62,705 nt of DNA, taken from an uncultured Saprospiraceae bacterium. GTDB lineage: Bacteria; Bacteroidota; Bacteroidia; Chitinophagales; Saprospiraceae. Within the stretch, counting starts at the first letter, position 1; each line of letters begins with the position of its first letter. The stretch is from NCBI GenBank assembly GCA_938015415.1, contig CALLPK010000016.1, forward strand, positions 1 to 62,705. Reading direction: 5' to 3'. A program made the translations under genes and the position numbers. Positions 54,476 to 62,482 of the stretch are shown in pieces. The notes beneath the pieces were generated by a model, which was not told where the DNA came from, ran no database searches, and was given only the letters and a program-made list of their open reading frames with translations.

Positions 54476-54676
54476 TTATTGGCTGAGGCCGACTAGGATA
54501 CGTTTTGCTTTAAAATCTGTTATTTGTAAAAAATAAATTCCGTCCGTTATTGCTTGTACATCTATTTGCTCCGTTGCGGAGTTGAAAGTTCCTTTTCTTA
54601 CGATGGCTCCGTGGATGTTGAGTAGTTTCCAGGGACGATTTTTTGTATCAGGGAGTTGGATGGTTAGTTGATATGC
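54476..54676 (-). pseudogene. Orphan type IX secretion C-terminal sorting-domain fragment
   Basis: A 66-codon minus-strand frame, with a stop codon immediately upstream (54677-54679) and no start codon, encodes the end of a type IX sorting domain. Readable parts are WKLLNIHGAIVRKG, TEQIDVQAITDGIYFLQI and the basic C terminus KAKRILVGLSQ. The gly-ile-tyr-phe-leu strand and terminal basic strand are diagnostic. The upstream passenger protein is gone, so this is the remnant of a deleted secreted-protein gene. It occupies part of the 448-bp gap 54368-54815; the remaining 54368-54475 and 54677-54815 show only short repeats and no gene. Confidence 0.8.
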
Positions 54677-54815
54677 TTACTTGCATAGCAAAATCTTAAA
54701 GGTGAAAAACAGCTGTAAACACTACGCTAACATTTCACTCTAAAAGCAACTCATAAAGTTCATCTTACATAATAATCAGATGTAAAAAAATAGCAGAATA
54801 TTGTTTTTCAAATAT

Positions 54816-55205
54816 TCACTTCACCTTATCCAATAACTCCAGCGTCAACCGCGGAGGCATCTCCGCACAGGTTCTCTTTAAAGAAGCGCCGAGTCTTTTT
54901 TTATCGATCGCCTGGTCCGTTTGTTTTTTCTTAGCGCTTTTCGCGCAAAGGATGGCACCGTCGAAAGCAACTTGTACTTTGTTAACCGTAGCGTCAAAAG
55001 CTCTATCATCTCCGGCATCCAGATATCCTTTCATTTCTGTATTAAGAGCAATGGATTCATCGGCGCAAGTGCAGAAATCTTTCGCAAGCGTTTCGTAGTC
55101 TAGTTGGCTGCTTTTATTCGTGGTGTCAGTTGAGTCAGATTGACAAGCGATGATAGAAATTAATAAATAACAAAATACAGCAATAGATAAAAATCGAGGT
55201 GTCAT
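54816..55205 (-). CDS. Cysteine-containing lipoprotein of unknown function
   Basis: A 129-residue protein with signal peptide and lipobox (SIAVFCYLLISIIAC, Cys at about 21), then a soluble helical domain with four cysteines (FCTCADES, ILCAKSA, RTCAEMP). The frame extends to 55259, but the ATG at 55205 gives a normal signal peptide. It lies 13 bp after the DtxR-type regulator, in the same operon. A metal- or haem-related role is possible from the neighbour and the cysteines, but this is inference. Confidence 0.8.
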   Translation of the reverse strand: MTPRFLSIAVFCYLLISIIACQSDSTDTTNKSSQLDYETLAKDFCTCADESIALNTEMKGYLDAGDDRAFDATVNKVQVAFDGAILCAKSAKKKQTDQAIDKKRLGASLKRTCAEMPPRLTLELLDKVK

Positions 55206-55218
55206 AATTAGTTTGAGT

Positions 55219-55890
55219 TTAAGGAATCGCAATTTGTTCAACAAAAACGTTATCGGCAAATTTTTTAGAAATGGTTACTTTTTTACCATCAAAAGCAATC
55301 AACATGGACTGATCAAAACCCTGAATATCTTCCACAAATACTTCGCTGCTTAATACGAGTCCAATTTTAGAAACATATTGTAAAAAAGAAACGGAGCTGT
55401 CTTTCACGGAAGTCAAGCGGCAACGGTCGCCAATTGCCAGGGACGAAAGTGTTACTTTTGGTATTATTTTGTACTCTCCTTTTTGGTTGGGAATGAGCGC
55501 GCCGTGGGGATCTTTTTCGGGATAACCCAAAAATTTATCTAATTCAGAAATTAATTTGGGAGATTGAATATGCTCGAGTTGCTCCGCCACATCATGTACT
55601 TCCTCCCATTTAAAATTCATATGTTTACACAAAAATGTTTCCCAGAGACGGTGCTTACGAATCAACCAAATAGCGATACCTTCTCCTTCCTCGGTCAGCG
55701 CTAACTTACCGTATTTTTCGTAACTAACCAACGCTTTACCTTTTAGCTTTTTCAACATACTGCTCACCGACGCCGGAGAGATATCCAGATAATCAGCCAG
55801 TTGACTACTGCCCACGCGCTCATCTCCACTTTCTATAATGAGGTAAAATAATGCTTTGAGATAATCCTCTTCTGTTTTGGTTAAAGTCAT
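55219..55890 (-). CDS. DtxR/MntR-family metal-dependent transcriptional regulator
   Basis: A 223-residue iron- or manganese-sensing repressor. N-terminal winged helix (about 1-70, SSQLADYLDISPASVSSMLKKL), dimerisation/metal domain with HRLWETFLCKHMNFKWEEVHDVAEQLEH carrying the Cys, His and Glu ligands, and a FeoA/SH3-like third domain (about 145-223). The Met/Cys/His positions resemble MntR/IdeR mixtures, so the metal is not certain. Followed after 13 bp by a lipoprotein gene. Confidence 0.94.
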   Translation of the reverse strand: MTLTKTEEDYLKALFYLIIESGDERVGSSQLADYLDISPASVSSMLKKLKGKALVSYEKYGKLALTEEGEGIAIWLIRKHRLWETFLCKHMNFKWEEVHDVAEQLEHIQSPKLISELDKFLGYPEKDPHGALIPNQKGEYKIIPKVTLSSLAIGDRCRLTSVKDSSVSFLQYVSKIGLVLSSEVFVEDIQGFDQSMLIAFDGKKVTISKKFADNVFVEQIAIP

Positions 55891-56025
55891 GAACTAAGGA
55901 ATGTTAGTTAAATAGCAGCAAAAGCCTTGAGTATTACACAATCAGAATTGTAAAAGTTATATCTCCGTTCAATATAGTGGGTTAAAATCAATATTGAAAA
56001 TTGAAGATTCGAAATTCAATATTCT

Positions 56026-56796
56026 CTACTCCTCTTCTACACTCATCACCGGACGATCTTCTCCCGTTGATAGCCAAAAATTATTGACACCTACTCCCTG
56101 AATACAGGTGACCCGCTGAAGATTAACCAGTTCTAATAATGCTAAAAAATTGATGATCGCGTGCATCCGGTCTTCACAGTCCCCGAATACCGACTCGAAA
56201 TCAATTCGTTTGAATTGCTTGATTTTAGCTAAAATCTGAATTTGCTGTCCGGAAACGGTATAATTATAAGTGAATACTTTATGTACCGCTTTTTTCTTTT
56301 TATCTTCCAGACGATTCATCACCCGCTGAAAAGTTTTCATCAACTTATAAAGCGTCAAGGATTCCAATTCGATATCTACGAGGGCGGTCTCTCCGATTTT
56401 GCGTAAATCCTTGGTGGTATTTCCTCTGATATTCCGCAAACTGCGATCCGCCTCCATTTTTCGCATATCTTCCAACACACTTTTGTACCGTTTGTACTCC
56501 ATGAGCCGCTTTACCAACTCATCCCGTGGATCGATCTCATTTCCTTCTTCGTCAATTGGCTTGCGGGGAATCAGCATCTTGGCTTTGATCCGCATCAGCG
56601 TAGCCGCTACGAGGATAAATTCACTGGCCAGGTCGATGTTGAGGGATTCCATCATCTTGATATACAACAAAAATTCATTGGTAATTTCCGCTATTGGAAT
56701 GTCATTGATATCCAGCTCATCGCGCTCAATAAAGAACAACAATAAATCGAACGGCCCTTCAAATTGAGGTAATTTTATCGTATAAGTAGCACTCAT
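56026..56796 (-). CDS. scpA: Segregation and condensation protein A
   Basis: A 256-residue kleisin subunit of the SMC-ScpAB condensin, binding SMC heads and ScpB. The characteristic start is YTIKLPQFEGPFDLLLFFIERDELDINDIPIAEIT, then the ASEFILVAATLMRIKAKMLIP segment, and a C-terminal winged helix around VFTYNYTVSGQQIQILAKIKQF. Length is normal. Divergent from the fused E1 gene, with overlapping promoter regions. Confidence 0.95.
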   Translation of the reverse strand: MSATYTIKLPQFEGPFDLLLFFIERDELDINDIPIAEITNEFLLYIKMMESLNIDLASEFILVAATLMRIKAKMLIPRKPIDEEGNEIDPRDELVKRLMEYKRYKSVLEDMRKMEADRSLRNIRGNTTKDLRKIGETALVDIELESLTLYKLMKTFQRVMNRLEDKKKKAVHKVFTYNYTVSGQQIQILAKIKQFKRIDFESVFGDCEDRMHAIINFLALLELVNLQRVTCIQGVGVNNFWLSTGEDRPVMSVEEE

Positions 56797-56836
56797 GCTG
56801 GCGTTTTATGGAAAAAATTCTTCGAAATTAGAGAAA

Positions 56837-56865
56837 CAAAGGTACTAAAAACAAAACTTGCAACG
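56837..56865 (-). promoter_or_regulatory. Promoter of scpA
   Basis: On the minus strand: TTTG (56865-56862), a 17-nt spacer and TACCTTTG (56844-56837). The -7 matches the consensus exactly; the spacing is a little short. It gives a leader of about 35 nt. Confidence 0.45.
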
Positions 56866-56867
56866 GC

Positions 56868-56898
56868 GGGAATCGTATGAGAATTTATCCTATTTTTG
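56868..56898 (+). promoter_or_regulatory. Promoter of the fused E1 gene
   Basis: TTG at 56868-56870, a 20-nt spacer and TATTTTTG at 56891-56898, an exact TAnnTTTG. Transcription would begin about 22 nt before the ATG at 56927. Its -33 region directly abuts the divergent scpA promoter. Confidence 0.55.
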
Positions 56899-56926
56899 TC
56901 AGGCAAATCAAATTAATAATTCACCT

Positions 56927-58927
56927 ATGTCCAACCCTACCAAACCCGTTTTCAACTATAGAAAAGGGCGTATCAAAAAAGATACGCTCATCGAGTTTTA
57001 TAAAGGCATGCTTTTTCCCCGTATGATTGAAGAAAAAATGCTCATTTTACTTCGTCAGGGAAAAATCAGCAAATGGTTTTCAGGAATTGGGCAGGAAGCC
57101 ATTTCCGTAGGAGCAACGCTGGCTTTGGAAGCAGACGAATTTATTTTTCCGATGCACCGTAATCTGGGCGTTTTTACGAGTCGAAATATTCCGCTGGAGC
57201 GATTATTTGCGCAGTGGCAGGGAAAATTAATGGGTTTTACTAAAGGAAGAGATCGGTCTTTTCACTTCGGAGCGCCGGACTACCACGTGGTCGGTATGAT
57301 TTCGCACCTTGGCCCACAGCTTTCGCTGGCGGGCGGAACGGCTCTGGCTCACTTACTAAATAAGGAAAAGAAAGTCTCTCTGGCATTTACGGGAGAAGGG
57401 GGAACGAGCGAAGGTGAATTTCACGAAGCCCTCAACGTGGCGGCCGTCTGGCAATTACCCGTTATTTTTGTGATTGAAAATAATGGGTATGGATTGTCCA
57501 CACCCGCCAGCGAACAGTACCGTTGCGAACATCTCGCCGACCGTGGCAAGGGATACGGTATGAAGTCCATGACCATTGACGGAAATAACATTTTAGAAGT
57601 TTATAATACCATCCATAAAGTCGCCAAAGACCTCCGTAAAAACCCGGAACCAGTGCTGATCGAATGTCAGACCTTCCGAATGCGGGGCCACGAAGAAGCG
57701 TCGGGCACCAAGTACGTTCCCAAAAAATTAATGGAAGAATGGGGCGCCAAGGATCCACTCGAAAATTACGAACGCTGGTTGACAGCAGAAGGCATTTTAA
57801 CCGAAGCGGATATTGAGCATATTCGAAAAGAGAATAAAGCACAAATTGAAGCTGGGTTAAAAATTGCCGGGGACGAGCCGCCCGTTACGGCCAATCTCTC
57901 CGAGGAATTAAACGACGTTTATTCCCCTTTTGAGTCGATTGCTACGCCTCCGGCCAGTGATAAAAAAACAGATAAAAGATTTATTGATGCCGTTTCGGAT
58001 GCGTTGCGACAGGGAATGGAGAAGCACGACAACCTGGTATTGATGGGACAAGACATTGCGGAATACGGTGGTGTTTTTAAAATAACAGATGGATTTGTCA
58101 AAGCTTTTGGCAAAGAACGGGTACGTAACACACCACTTTGTGAAAGCGCCATTATAGGGATTGGTCTCGGATTGAGTATCAAAGGAATGAAGGCGATGGT
58201 CGAGATGCAGTTTGCCGATTTTGTGACTTGTGGATTTAATCAGATTGTAAATAATTTGGCCAAACTGCATTACCGTTGGGCTCAAAATGCGGACGTTGTG
58301 ATCCGAATGCCGTGTGGCGGCGGTGTGGGTGCCGGACCTTTTCACTCTCAAACCAATGAAGCCTGGTTTTTTCATACGCCGGGTTTAAAGATTGTATATC
58401 CTTCCAATCCCTATGATGCCAAAGGGTTGTTACTAGCCGCATTAGAAGACCCGAATCCCGTTTTATTTTTCGAACATAAAGCGCTTTACCGGAGTATGTC
58501 CGCATCCATTCCGGATGATTATTATACGATAGAAATTGGAAAAGCTAAGGTCGTTCAAGTCGGAAGCCGCGCCAGTATTATTACCTACGCACAGGGGGTC
58601 AACTGGGCGAAGACAGTCGTAGAAGAAATGGGAGTCGACGTAGAGATTCTGGATTTGCGTAGTCTGATGCCCATTGATTATCAAGCCATTCGAGAAACAG
58701 TAGAAAAGACTAATCGCGTATTAATTCTTCACGAAGATAGTCTGACTGGTGGTATTGGTGGTGAAATTTCGGCGTGGATTTCTGAGCATTGCTTTGAGCA
58801 TTTGGATGCGCCGGTGGTGCGTTGTGGAAGTCTGGATACGCCCATTCCTTTTTCTAAAAAGCTGGAAGCAATTTATCAACCCGTGGAGCGATTTAAGGAG
58901 AAATTGGGGGAGTTGTTGGCTTATTGA
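56927..58927 (+). CDS. Fused alpha/beta E1 subunit of a branched-chain 2-oxoacid or pyruvate dehydrogenase
   Basis: A 666-residue E1 with both subunits in one chain. Residues about 15-330 are the alpha part with the thiamine diphosphate motif (GEGGTSEGEFHEALNVAAVW...IENNGYG), and about 345-666 the beta part (ALRQGMEKHDNLVLMGQDIAEYGGVFKITDGF, CESAIIGIGLGL, EDSLTGGIGGEIS). It oxidatively decarboxylates 2-oxoacids (pyruvate or branched-chain) and passes the acyl group to E2 lipoate. This fusion is typical of Bacteroidota. A longer frame begins at 56858, but it contains the promoter; the ATG at 56927 is used. E2 and E3 are not in the window. Confidence 0.93.
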   Translation: MSNPTKPVFNYRKGRIKKDTLIEFYKGMLFPRMIEEKMLILLRQGKISKWFSGIGQEAISVGATLALEADEFIFPMHRNLGVFTSRNIPLERLFAQWQGKLMGFTKGRDRSFHFGAPDYHVVGMISHLGPQLSLAGGTALAHLLNKEKKVSLAFTGEGGTSEGEFHEALNVAAVWQLPVIFVIENNGYGLSTPASEQYRCEHLADRGKGYGMKSMTIDGNNILEVYNTIHKVAKDLRKNPEPVLIECQTFRMRGHEEASGTKYVPKKLMEEWGAKDPLENYERWLTAEGILTEADIEHIRKENKAQIEAGLKIAGDEPPVTANLSEELNDVYSPFESIATPPASDKKTDKRFIDAVSDALRQGMEKHDNLVLMGQDIAEYGGVFKITDGFVKAFGKERVRNTPLCESAIIGIGLGLSIKGMKAMVEMQFADFVTCGFNQIVNNLAKLHYRWAQNADVVIRMPCGGGVGAGPFHSQTNEAWFFHTPGLKIVYPSNPYDAKGLLLAALEDPNPVLFFEHKALYRSMSASIPDDYYTIEIGKAKVVQVGSRASIITYAQGVNWAKTVVEEMGVDVEILDLRSLMPIDYQAIRETVEKTNRVLILHEDSLTGGIGGEISAWISEHCFEHLDAPVVRCGSLDTPIPFSKKLEAIYQPVERFKEKLGELLAY

Positions 58928-58950
58928 GGGGGCTCTTCAATCGGTGAGGG

Positions 58951-59057
58951 GCTTTCGGTGGGCTTTTTTTCCTGCGAACGTGGTTGGCTTTCAATGGGCT
59001 GACGATAGGCGAACAATAGGCTCTCTTCTATCGTGTTTGGCTTTCAGTGGACTTTTG
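58951..59057 (+). repeat. Degenerate interspersed direct repeats between E1 and GNAT genes
   Basis: Three related stretches of the form GGCTTTC(G/A)(G/A)TGG(G/A)CT occur at about 58951-58966, 58986-59000 and 59039-59053, followed by two TTGCCATTG units near 59061-59080. They lie in the short non-coding gap between convergent genes. Probably local duplication. Confidence 0.45.
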
Positions 59058-59081
59058 AGATTGCCATTGAATTTGCCATTG

Positions 59082-59618
59082 CTATTGATTTAAGATTCCA
59101 TATTCTGCGATGTCCCGAAATTCCCCTTTTTTCAGTACGTGACCGCGACGTAATCCTTCTTGTACCATTCCATTTTTAATCATGGCTTTGCCCGATGCTG
59201 GATTTTTTGTAAAATGTACGGCGTGAATTTTATGAAGGTGTAATTCTTCAAATCCAAATTTGATAACCCGTCCGATGGCTTCGGTCATTAAGCCCTGATT
59301 CCAGTATTTTTCACCGAGCCAATATCCTAGCTCAGCCTGCTGGTGTACAACGTTGAGGTGTAATCCAATCCCACCGATTACTTCTCCTACTTTCTGGTGC
59401 TTGATGGCAAAAATATAAACTGTTTTATTATCAAAACCTTCCGTAGCCATTTTGATCCACGCAACCGCATTTTCCCGTTGGTACGGATAGGGAATGGTTG
59501 CCGTAGCATCTGCAATCCTGGGGTTGTTGACATGCTTGACAATATCGGCTATATCGCTTAGGGTCGGAAGGCTAAGAATGAGTCTATTTGTTGAAAGTAT
59601 TGGAAATGTATTATTCAT
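59082..59618 (-). CDS. GNAT N-acetyltransferase (RimJ/RimL-like)
   Basis: A 178-residue acetyl-CoA-dependent N-acetyltransferase. RimJ/RimL-type start (TNRLILSLPTLSDIADIVKH) and the acetyl-CoA-binding region ELGYWLGEKYWNQGLMTEAIGRVIKFGFEELHLHKIHA, then NPASGKAMIKNGM. Substrates of this subgroup include ribosomal proteins, antibiotics and small amines, and cannot be told here. Convergent with the fused E1 gene. Confidence 0.9.
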   Translation of the reverse strand: MNNTFPILSTNRLILSLPTLSDIADIVKHVNNPRIADATATIPYPYQRENAVAWIKMATEGFDNKTVYIFAIKHQKVGEVIGGIGLHLNVVHQQAELGYWLGEKYWNQGLMTEAIGRVIKFGFEELHLHKIHAVHFTKNPASGKAMIKNGMVQEGLRRGHVLKKGEFRDIAEYGILNQ

Positions 59619-59825
59619 CCGTAATTATTTTTGTAAAAAAGTAACAGCCTGGCACTTGTTCCTAAAACATAAAAGGAAAGAAAATAAGTTCCAACATCTC
59701 CGATATTATATCGTCTTTAAGGTAAAGTCTAATTTTGAGATAAAGATTCGCTATATAAGCCCTTTAGTTTTCGTAATTTCGCAACTTAAAGTAAATTTTT
59801 CAATATCTCAAAAAGAAATATTAAC

Positions 59826-60317
59826 ATGAACCTAGAAGATTTTGTAGCGGTGAGTGGCTTACCGGGCGTGTTTAAGATGGCTGCGAATCGCAGTAATGGA
59901 CTGATTGTAGAAGACCTGGATAGTGGTAAGAGAAAATTCGTCTCTGCCCGTAAGCACCAGTTCACGCCATTGGCTTCCATTGGTATTTATACACAAGAAG
60001 ATACAGAGGAGCTGGATACGATATTCAAAACCATGATAGAAAAATCAGCCACGCTGGCGCCGATCCCTCATAACTCCAAGCCAGCAGAGGTGATTGCTTA
60101 CTTTAAAGAAATTCTTCCAGACTACGACGAAGACCGGGTTTACCTGAGTGATATGAAGAAGGTAATCAAATGGTTCAATTATTTAAATGAGCGTAAATTA
60201 CTATCGCTTGAAGACGATAAACCAAAGGAAGAGGCTGTAACAGAGGAAGTGAAAGAAGAAAAGGTAAAAGCAAAAAAGAAAGCTAAAAAAGCACCAGCTA
60301 CTTCCGAAGAAGAATAA
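59826..60317 (+). CDS. DUF5606 protein with Lys/Glu-rich tail
   Basis: A 163-residue soluble protein. Residues 1-about 120 match DUF5606, a Bacteroidota family: MNLEDFVAVSGLPGVFKMAANRSNGLIVEDL, SARKHQFTPLASIGIYT, and a helical end (YLSDMKKVIKWFNYLNERKLL). The last 45 residues are an alternating Glu/Lys/Ala linker (KEEAVTEEVKEEKVKAKKKAKK). No function is known. It ends 7 bp before the glycosyltransferase start. Confidence 0.88.
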   Translation: MNLEDFVAVSGLPGVFKMAANRSNGLIVEDLDSGKRKFVSARKHQFTPLASIGIYTQEDTEELDTIFKTMIEKSATLAPIPHNSKPAEVIAYFKEILPDYDEDRVYLSDMKKVIKWFNYLNERKLLSLEDDKPKEEAVTEEVKEEKVKAKKKAKKAPATSEEE

Positions 60318-60324
60318 ACAAACT

Positions 60325-61077
60325 ATGTACAAAGGCAAAAAAGTGGTGGTGGTATTACCTGCTTACAACGCAGCACTAACCCTTGAGAAAACTTACCGGG
60401 AAATCCCATTCGATCTGGTCGATGAGGTGATTTTGTGTGATGATGCCAGCAAGGACAATACCAGCGAACTGGCGCGTTCTATAGGTATTCAGCACGTCAT
60501 TGTTCACCAAAATAACAAAGGGTACGGTGGCAACCAAAAATCTCTTTACAATAAGGCCCTCGAACTGGGGGGTGACATTGTTATTATGTTGCACCCAGAT
60601 TATCAGTACACCCCATTGTTGATTCCTTCGATGGTTAATATTATTGGTGAAGATTTATTCCCAGTCGTTTTAGGTTCCCGAATCCTGGGAAAAGGAGCGC
60701 TGGCGGGAGGTATGCCTTTTTATAAATTTGTGGCCAACCGTTTGTTAACTTTCACCCAAAATTTGTTGGTCAATTATAAACTATCTGAATATCATACTGG
60801 TTACCGGGCCTTTAGCCGGGAAGTTCTGGAAGGAATTGACTTCAATGCTAATGATGACGATTTTGTTTTTGACAATGAAATGTTGTCACAAATTATTTTC
60901 CACGGCTATCAAATTGCGGAGGTTACCTGTCCAACTAAATATTTTGAGGAAGCATCTTCGATTAATTTTCGGCGGAGTGCCAAATATGGATTGGGAGTGT
61001 TAAGGGTTTCCGGGCAGCATTTTCTACAAAAAATGGGCTTAATGAAACTTGACCGTTATCGCAAGCCCAACCATTAA
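60325..61077 (+). CDS. Glycosyltransferase family 2 (dolichyl-phosphate mannose synthase-like)
   Basis: A 250-residue GT-A enzyme. Motifs: VVVVLPAYNAALTLEKTY, LCDDASKDNTSELA, NNKGYGGNQKSLYNKAL, and the catalytic-site DxD-type MLHPDYQY; then GYRAFSREVLEGIDF, typical of polyprenyl-phosphate sugar synthases. It likely transfers a sugar to undecaprenyl phosphate or a glycan. The C terminus has no membrane helices, unlike some relatives. 7 bp after DUF5606, same operon. Confidence 0.93.
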   Translation: MYKGKKVVVVLPAYNAALTLEKTYREIPFDLVDEVILCDDASKDNTSELARSIGIQHVIVHQNNKGYGGNQKSLYNKALELGGDIVIMLHPDYQYTPLLIPSMVNIIGEDLFPVVLGSRILGKGALAGGMPFYKFVANRLLTFTQNLLVNYKLSEYHTGYRAFSREVLEGIDFNANDDDFVFDNEMLSQIIFHGYQIAEVTCPTKYFEEASSINFRRSAKYGLGVLRVSGQHFLQKMGLMKLDRYRKPNH

Positions 61078-61090
61078 GAGGGAATAAAGA

Positions 61091-61171
61091 TTAACGGTTA
61101 AATTTATTAAATGCCTTTTTTCCCAATAAAATAAAAGCAAGCAGCAAAGTGTAAGTGAAAGTGGCCGTCAT
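61091..61171 (-). CDS. 26-residue single-pass membrane peptide gene
   Basis: A minus-strand frame below usual annotation size limits encodes MTATFTYTLLLAFILLGKKA followed by FNKFNR. It has one hydrophobic segment (about 5-17) and a positively charged C-terminal end (K18, K19, K23, R26), matching a small single-span membrane protein with an outside N terminus. It has its own promoter: TTTG (61233-61230), 19-nt spacer and TACTTTTG (61210-61203) on the minus strand, placing the transcription start about 25 nt before the ATG. It runs opposite to the flanking genes. The function is unknown. Confidence 0.6.
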   Translation of the reverse strand: MTATFTYTLLLAFILLGKKAFNKFNR

Positions 61172-61202
61172 AAGAGTAGTTTTTATAAATAAAATTACTC
61201 AG

Positions 61203-61233
61203 CAAAAGTACAAATAATTACTAGCTCACCAAA
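61203..61233 (-). promoter_or_regulatory. Strong consensus promoter driving the 26-residue peptide gene
   Basis: -33 TTTG (minus strand, 61233-61230) and -7 TACTTTTG (61210-61203) with 19 nt between, the best match to the Bacteroidota consensus seen in this window. The only downstream coding frame on that strand in this gap is 61091-61171. Confidence 0.65.
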
Positions 61234-61281
61234 AAATAAGGCTTCTTTTCCAAAGATCATATTTCTAACCACCACCTATCT

Positions 61282-62058
61282 ATGGAACTAAAGGACCTTC
61301 TCGACCAATACGTCAACACCTATAATGTTCCCGGTTTTATTACCCACGATCCGATTAGTATTCCACACCGTTATTCCCGTAAGCAAGATATCGAGATCAC
61401 CGCTTTCTGGACGTCTATGCTGGCCTGGGGACAAAGAGTGACCATCATTAATAAGGCGACCGAGCTCTTTGCGCTCATGGGCGAAAGTCCTTACGACTTT
61501 ATTGTCAATCATACCGAAGAAGATCGAAAACCTTTTCTGGATTTTAAGCATCGTACTTTTCAACCCACGGATACGCTTTATTTTTTAGAATTTTTTCAAC
61601 AATATTATCGTCAAAACGAATCACTGGAATTCGGATTTTCTCAATTTATTGAAGCCGATAGTCCCGATGTCTCCCCTGCCCTCTCCGGCTTTCACGAATT
61701 GTTTTTCAACCTACCCGACAGTCCACAGCGCACCCGTAAGCACGTAGCCACCCCCATACGAAAATCCACCTGTAAACGCTTAAATATGTTCTTGCGTTGG
61801 ATGGTCAGACAAGATAAGATGGGCGTTGATTTTGGTATTTGGAATAATATTAAACCAGCGCAATTGATGATTCCGCTGGATGTACACGTAGAGCGGATTG
61901 CCCGAAAATTTAATTTAATAAAAAGAAAACAGAGAGATTGGAGGACCGTCGTAGAATTAACGGAACAACTCCGGCTCTTCGACCCCAACGATCCGGCAAA
62001 ATATGACTTTGCGCTTTTTGGATATGGTGTAGAAGAAAAATCCCGAAAACAAATTTAA
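61282..62058 (+). CDS. TIGR02757 (DUF2400) family protein
   Basis: A 258-residue soluble helical protein matching TIGR02757. Signatures: DPISIPHRYSRKQDIEITAFWTSMLAWGQR, GESPYDFIVNHTEED, KRLNMFLRWMVR, the DFGIWNNIKPAQLMIPLDVHVERIARK block, and the C-terminal NDPAKYDFALFGYGVEEKSR. The family, found in Bacteroidota and some other bacteria, has a helix-hairpin-helix-like arrangement reminiscent of DNA glycosylases but no proven function. Full length. Confidence 0.93.
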   Translation: MELKDLLDQYVNTYNVPGFITHDPISIPHRYSRKQDIEITAFWTSMLAWGQRVTIINKATELFALMGESPYDFIVNHTEEDRKPFLDFKHRTFQPTDTLYFLEFFQQYYRQNESLEFGFSQFIEADSPDVSPALSGFHELFFNLPDSPQRTRKHVATPIRKSTCKRLNMFLRWMVRQDKMGVDFGIWNNIKPAQLMIPLDVHVERIARKFNLIKRKQRDWRTVVELTEQLRLFDPNDPAKYDFALFGYGVEEKSRKQI

Positions 62059-62098
62059 TTGCTTCCGGGATTCTGACGTATGAATTTTAAAGAGGTGT

Positions 62099-62482
62099 TT
62101 ACTCCTCTTCGAACTTAAGTTCTTTGATTAAAAAATTTCCGGCTACCTTTTCCAGATAGATCATGACGCGAAACTTCTGTCCCGATGTTTCCATAACACC
62201 GATGCAATACTGACCGCCCGCACCCTGCGAAGCACCCTGGTGAACCTGGGTATATTTCTTAGGTGGGTTTTTAGTAAAAAAAGCCTTTACAGCCGCTTGC
62301 GCTTCCGCTTTGCTGTATAAGTTGATCTCATCTAATACGGTCATTTCGACATCTTTATCAAAAAATCCGGCCAAAGCCGCTGCGTCGCCCTCGCTAATGG
62401 CGTTGGCTATCTTTCCCAGATTAGCGGGACCAGATATCATTGCCGGAGTAAAGAGCAGCAAAAAAATAATTGATTTCATCAT
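62099..62482 (-). CDS. DUF4783 protein, exported NTF2-like
   Basis: A 127-residue protein with a short signal peptide (MKSIIFLLLFTPAMIS) and a DUF4783/NTF2-like domain: IANAISEGDAAALAGFFDKDVEMTV, KAEAQAAVKAFFTKNPPKKYTQVHQGASQGAGGQYCIG. Probably binds a small ligand in the periplasm. The frame opens further at 62509, but the ATG at 62482 (or the next at 62479) begins the signal. Convergent with TIGR02757. Downstream 62510-62705 shows no gene. Confidence 0.85.
   Translation of the reverse strand: MMKSIIFLLLFTPAMISGPANLGKIANAISEGDAAALAGFFDKDVEMTVLDEINLYSKAEAQAAVKAFFTKNPPKKYTQVHQGASQGAGGQYCIGVMETSGQKFRVMIYLEKVAGNFLIKELKFEEE

Noticed and set aside
58749-59093. 114-codon frame overlapping the 3' end of the E1 gene
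   Set aside because: Overlaps the intact E1 in another frame and extends into the repeat-rich gap; no family resemblance.
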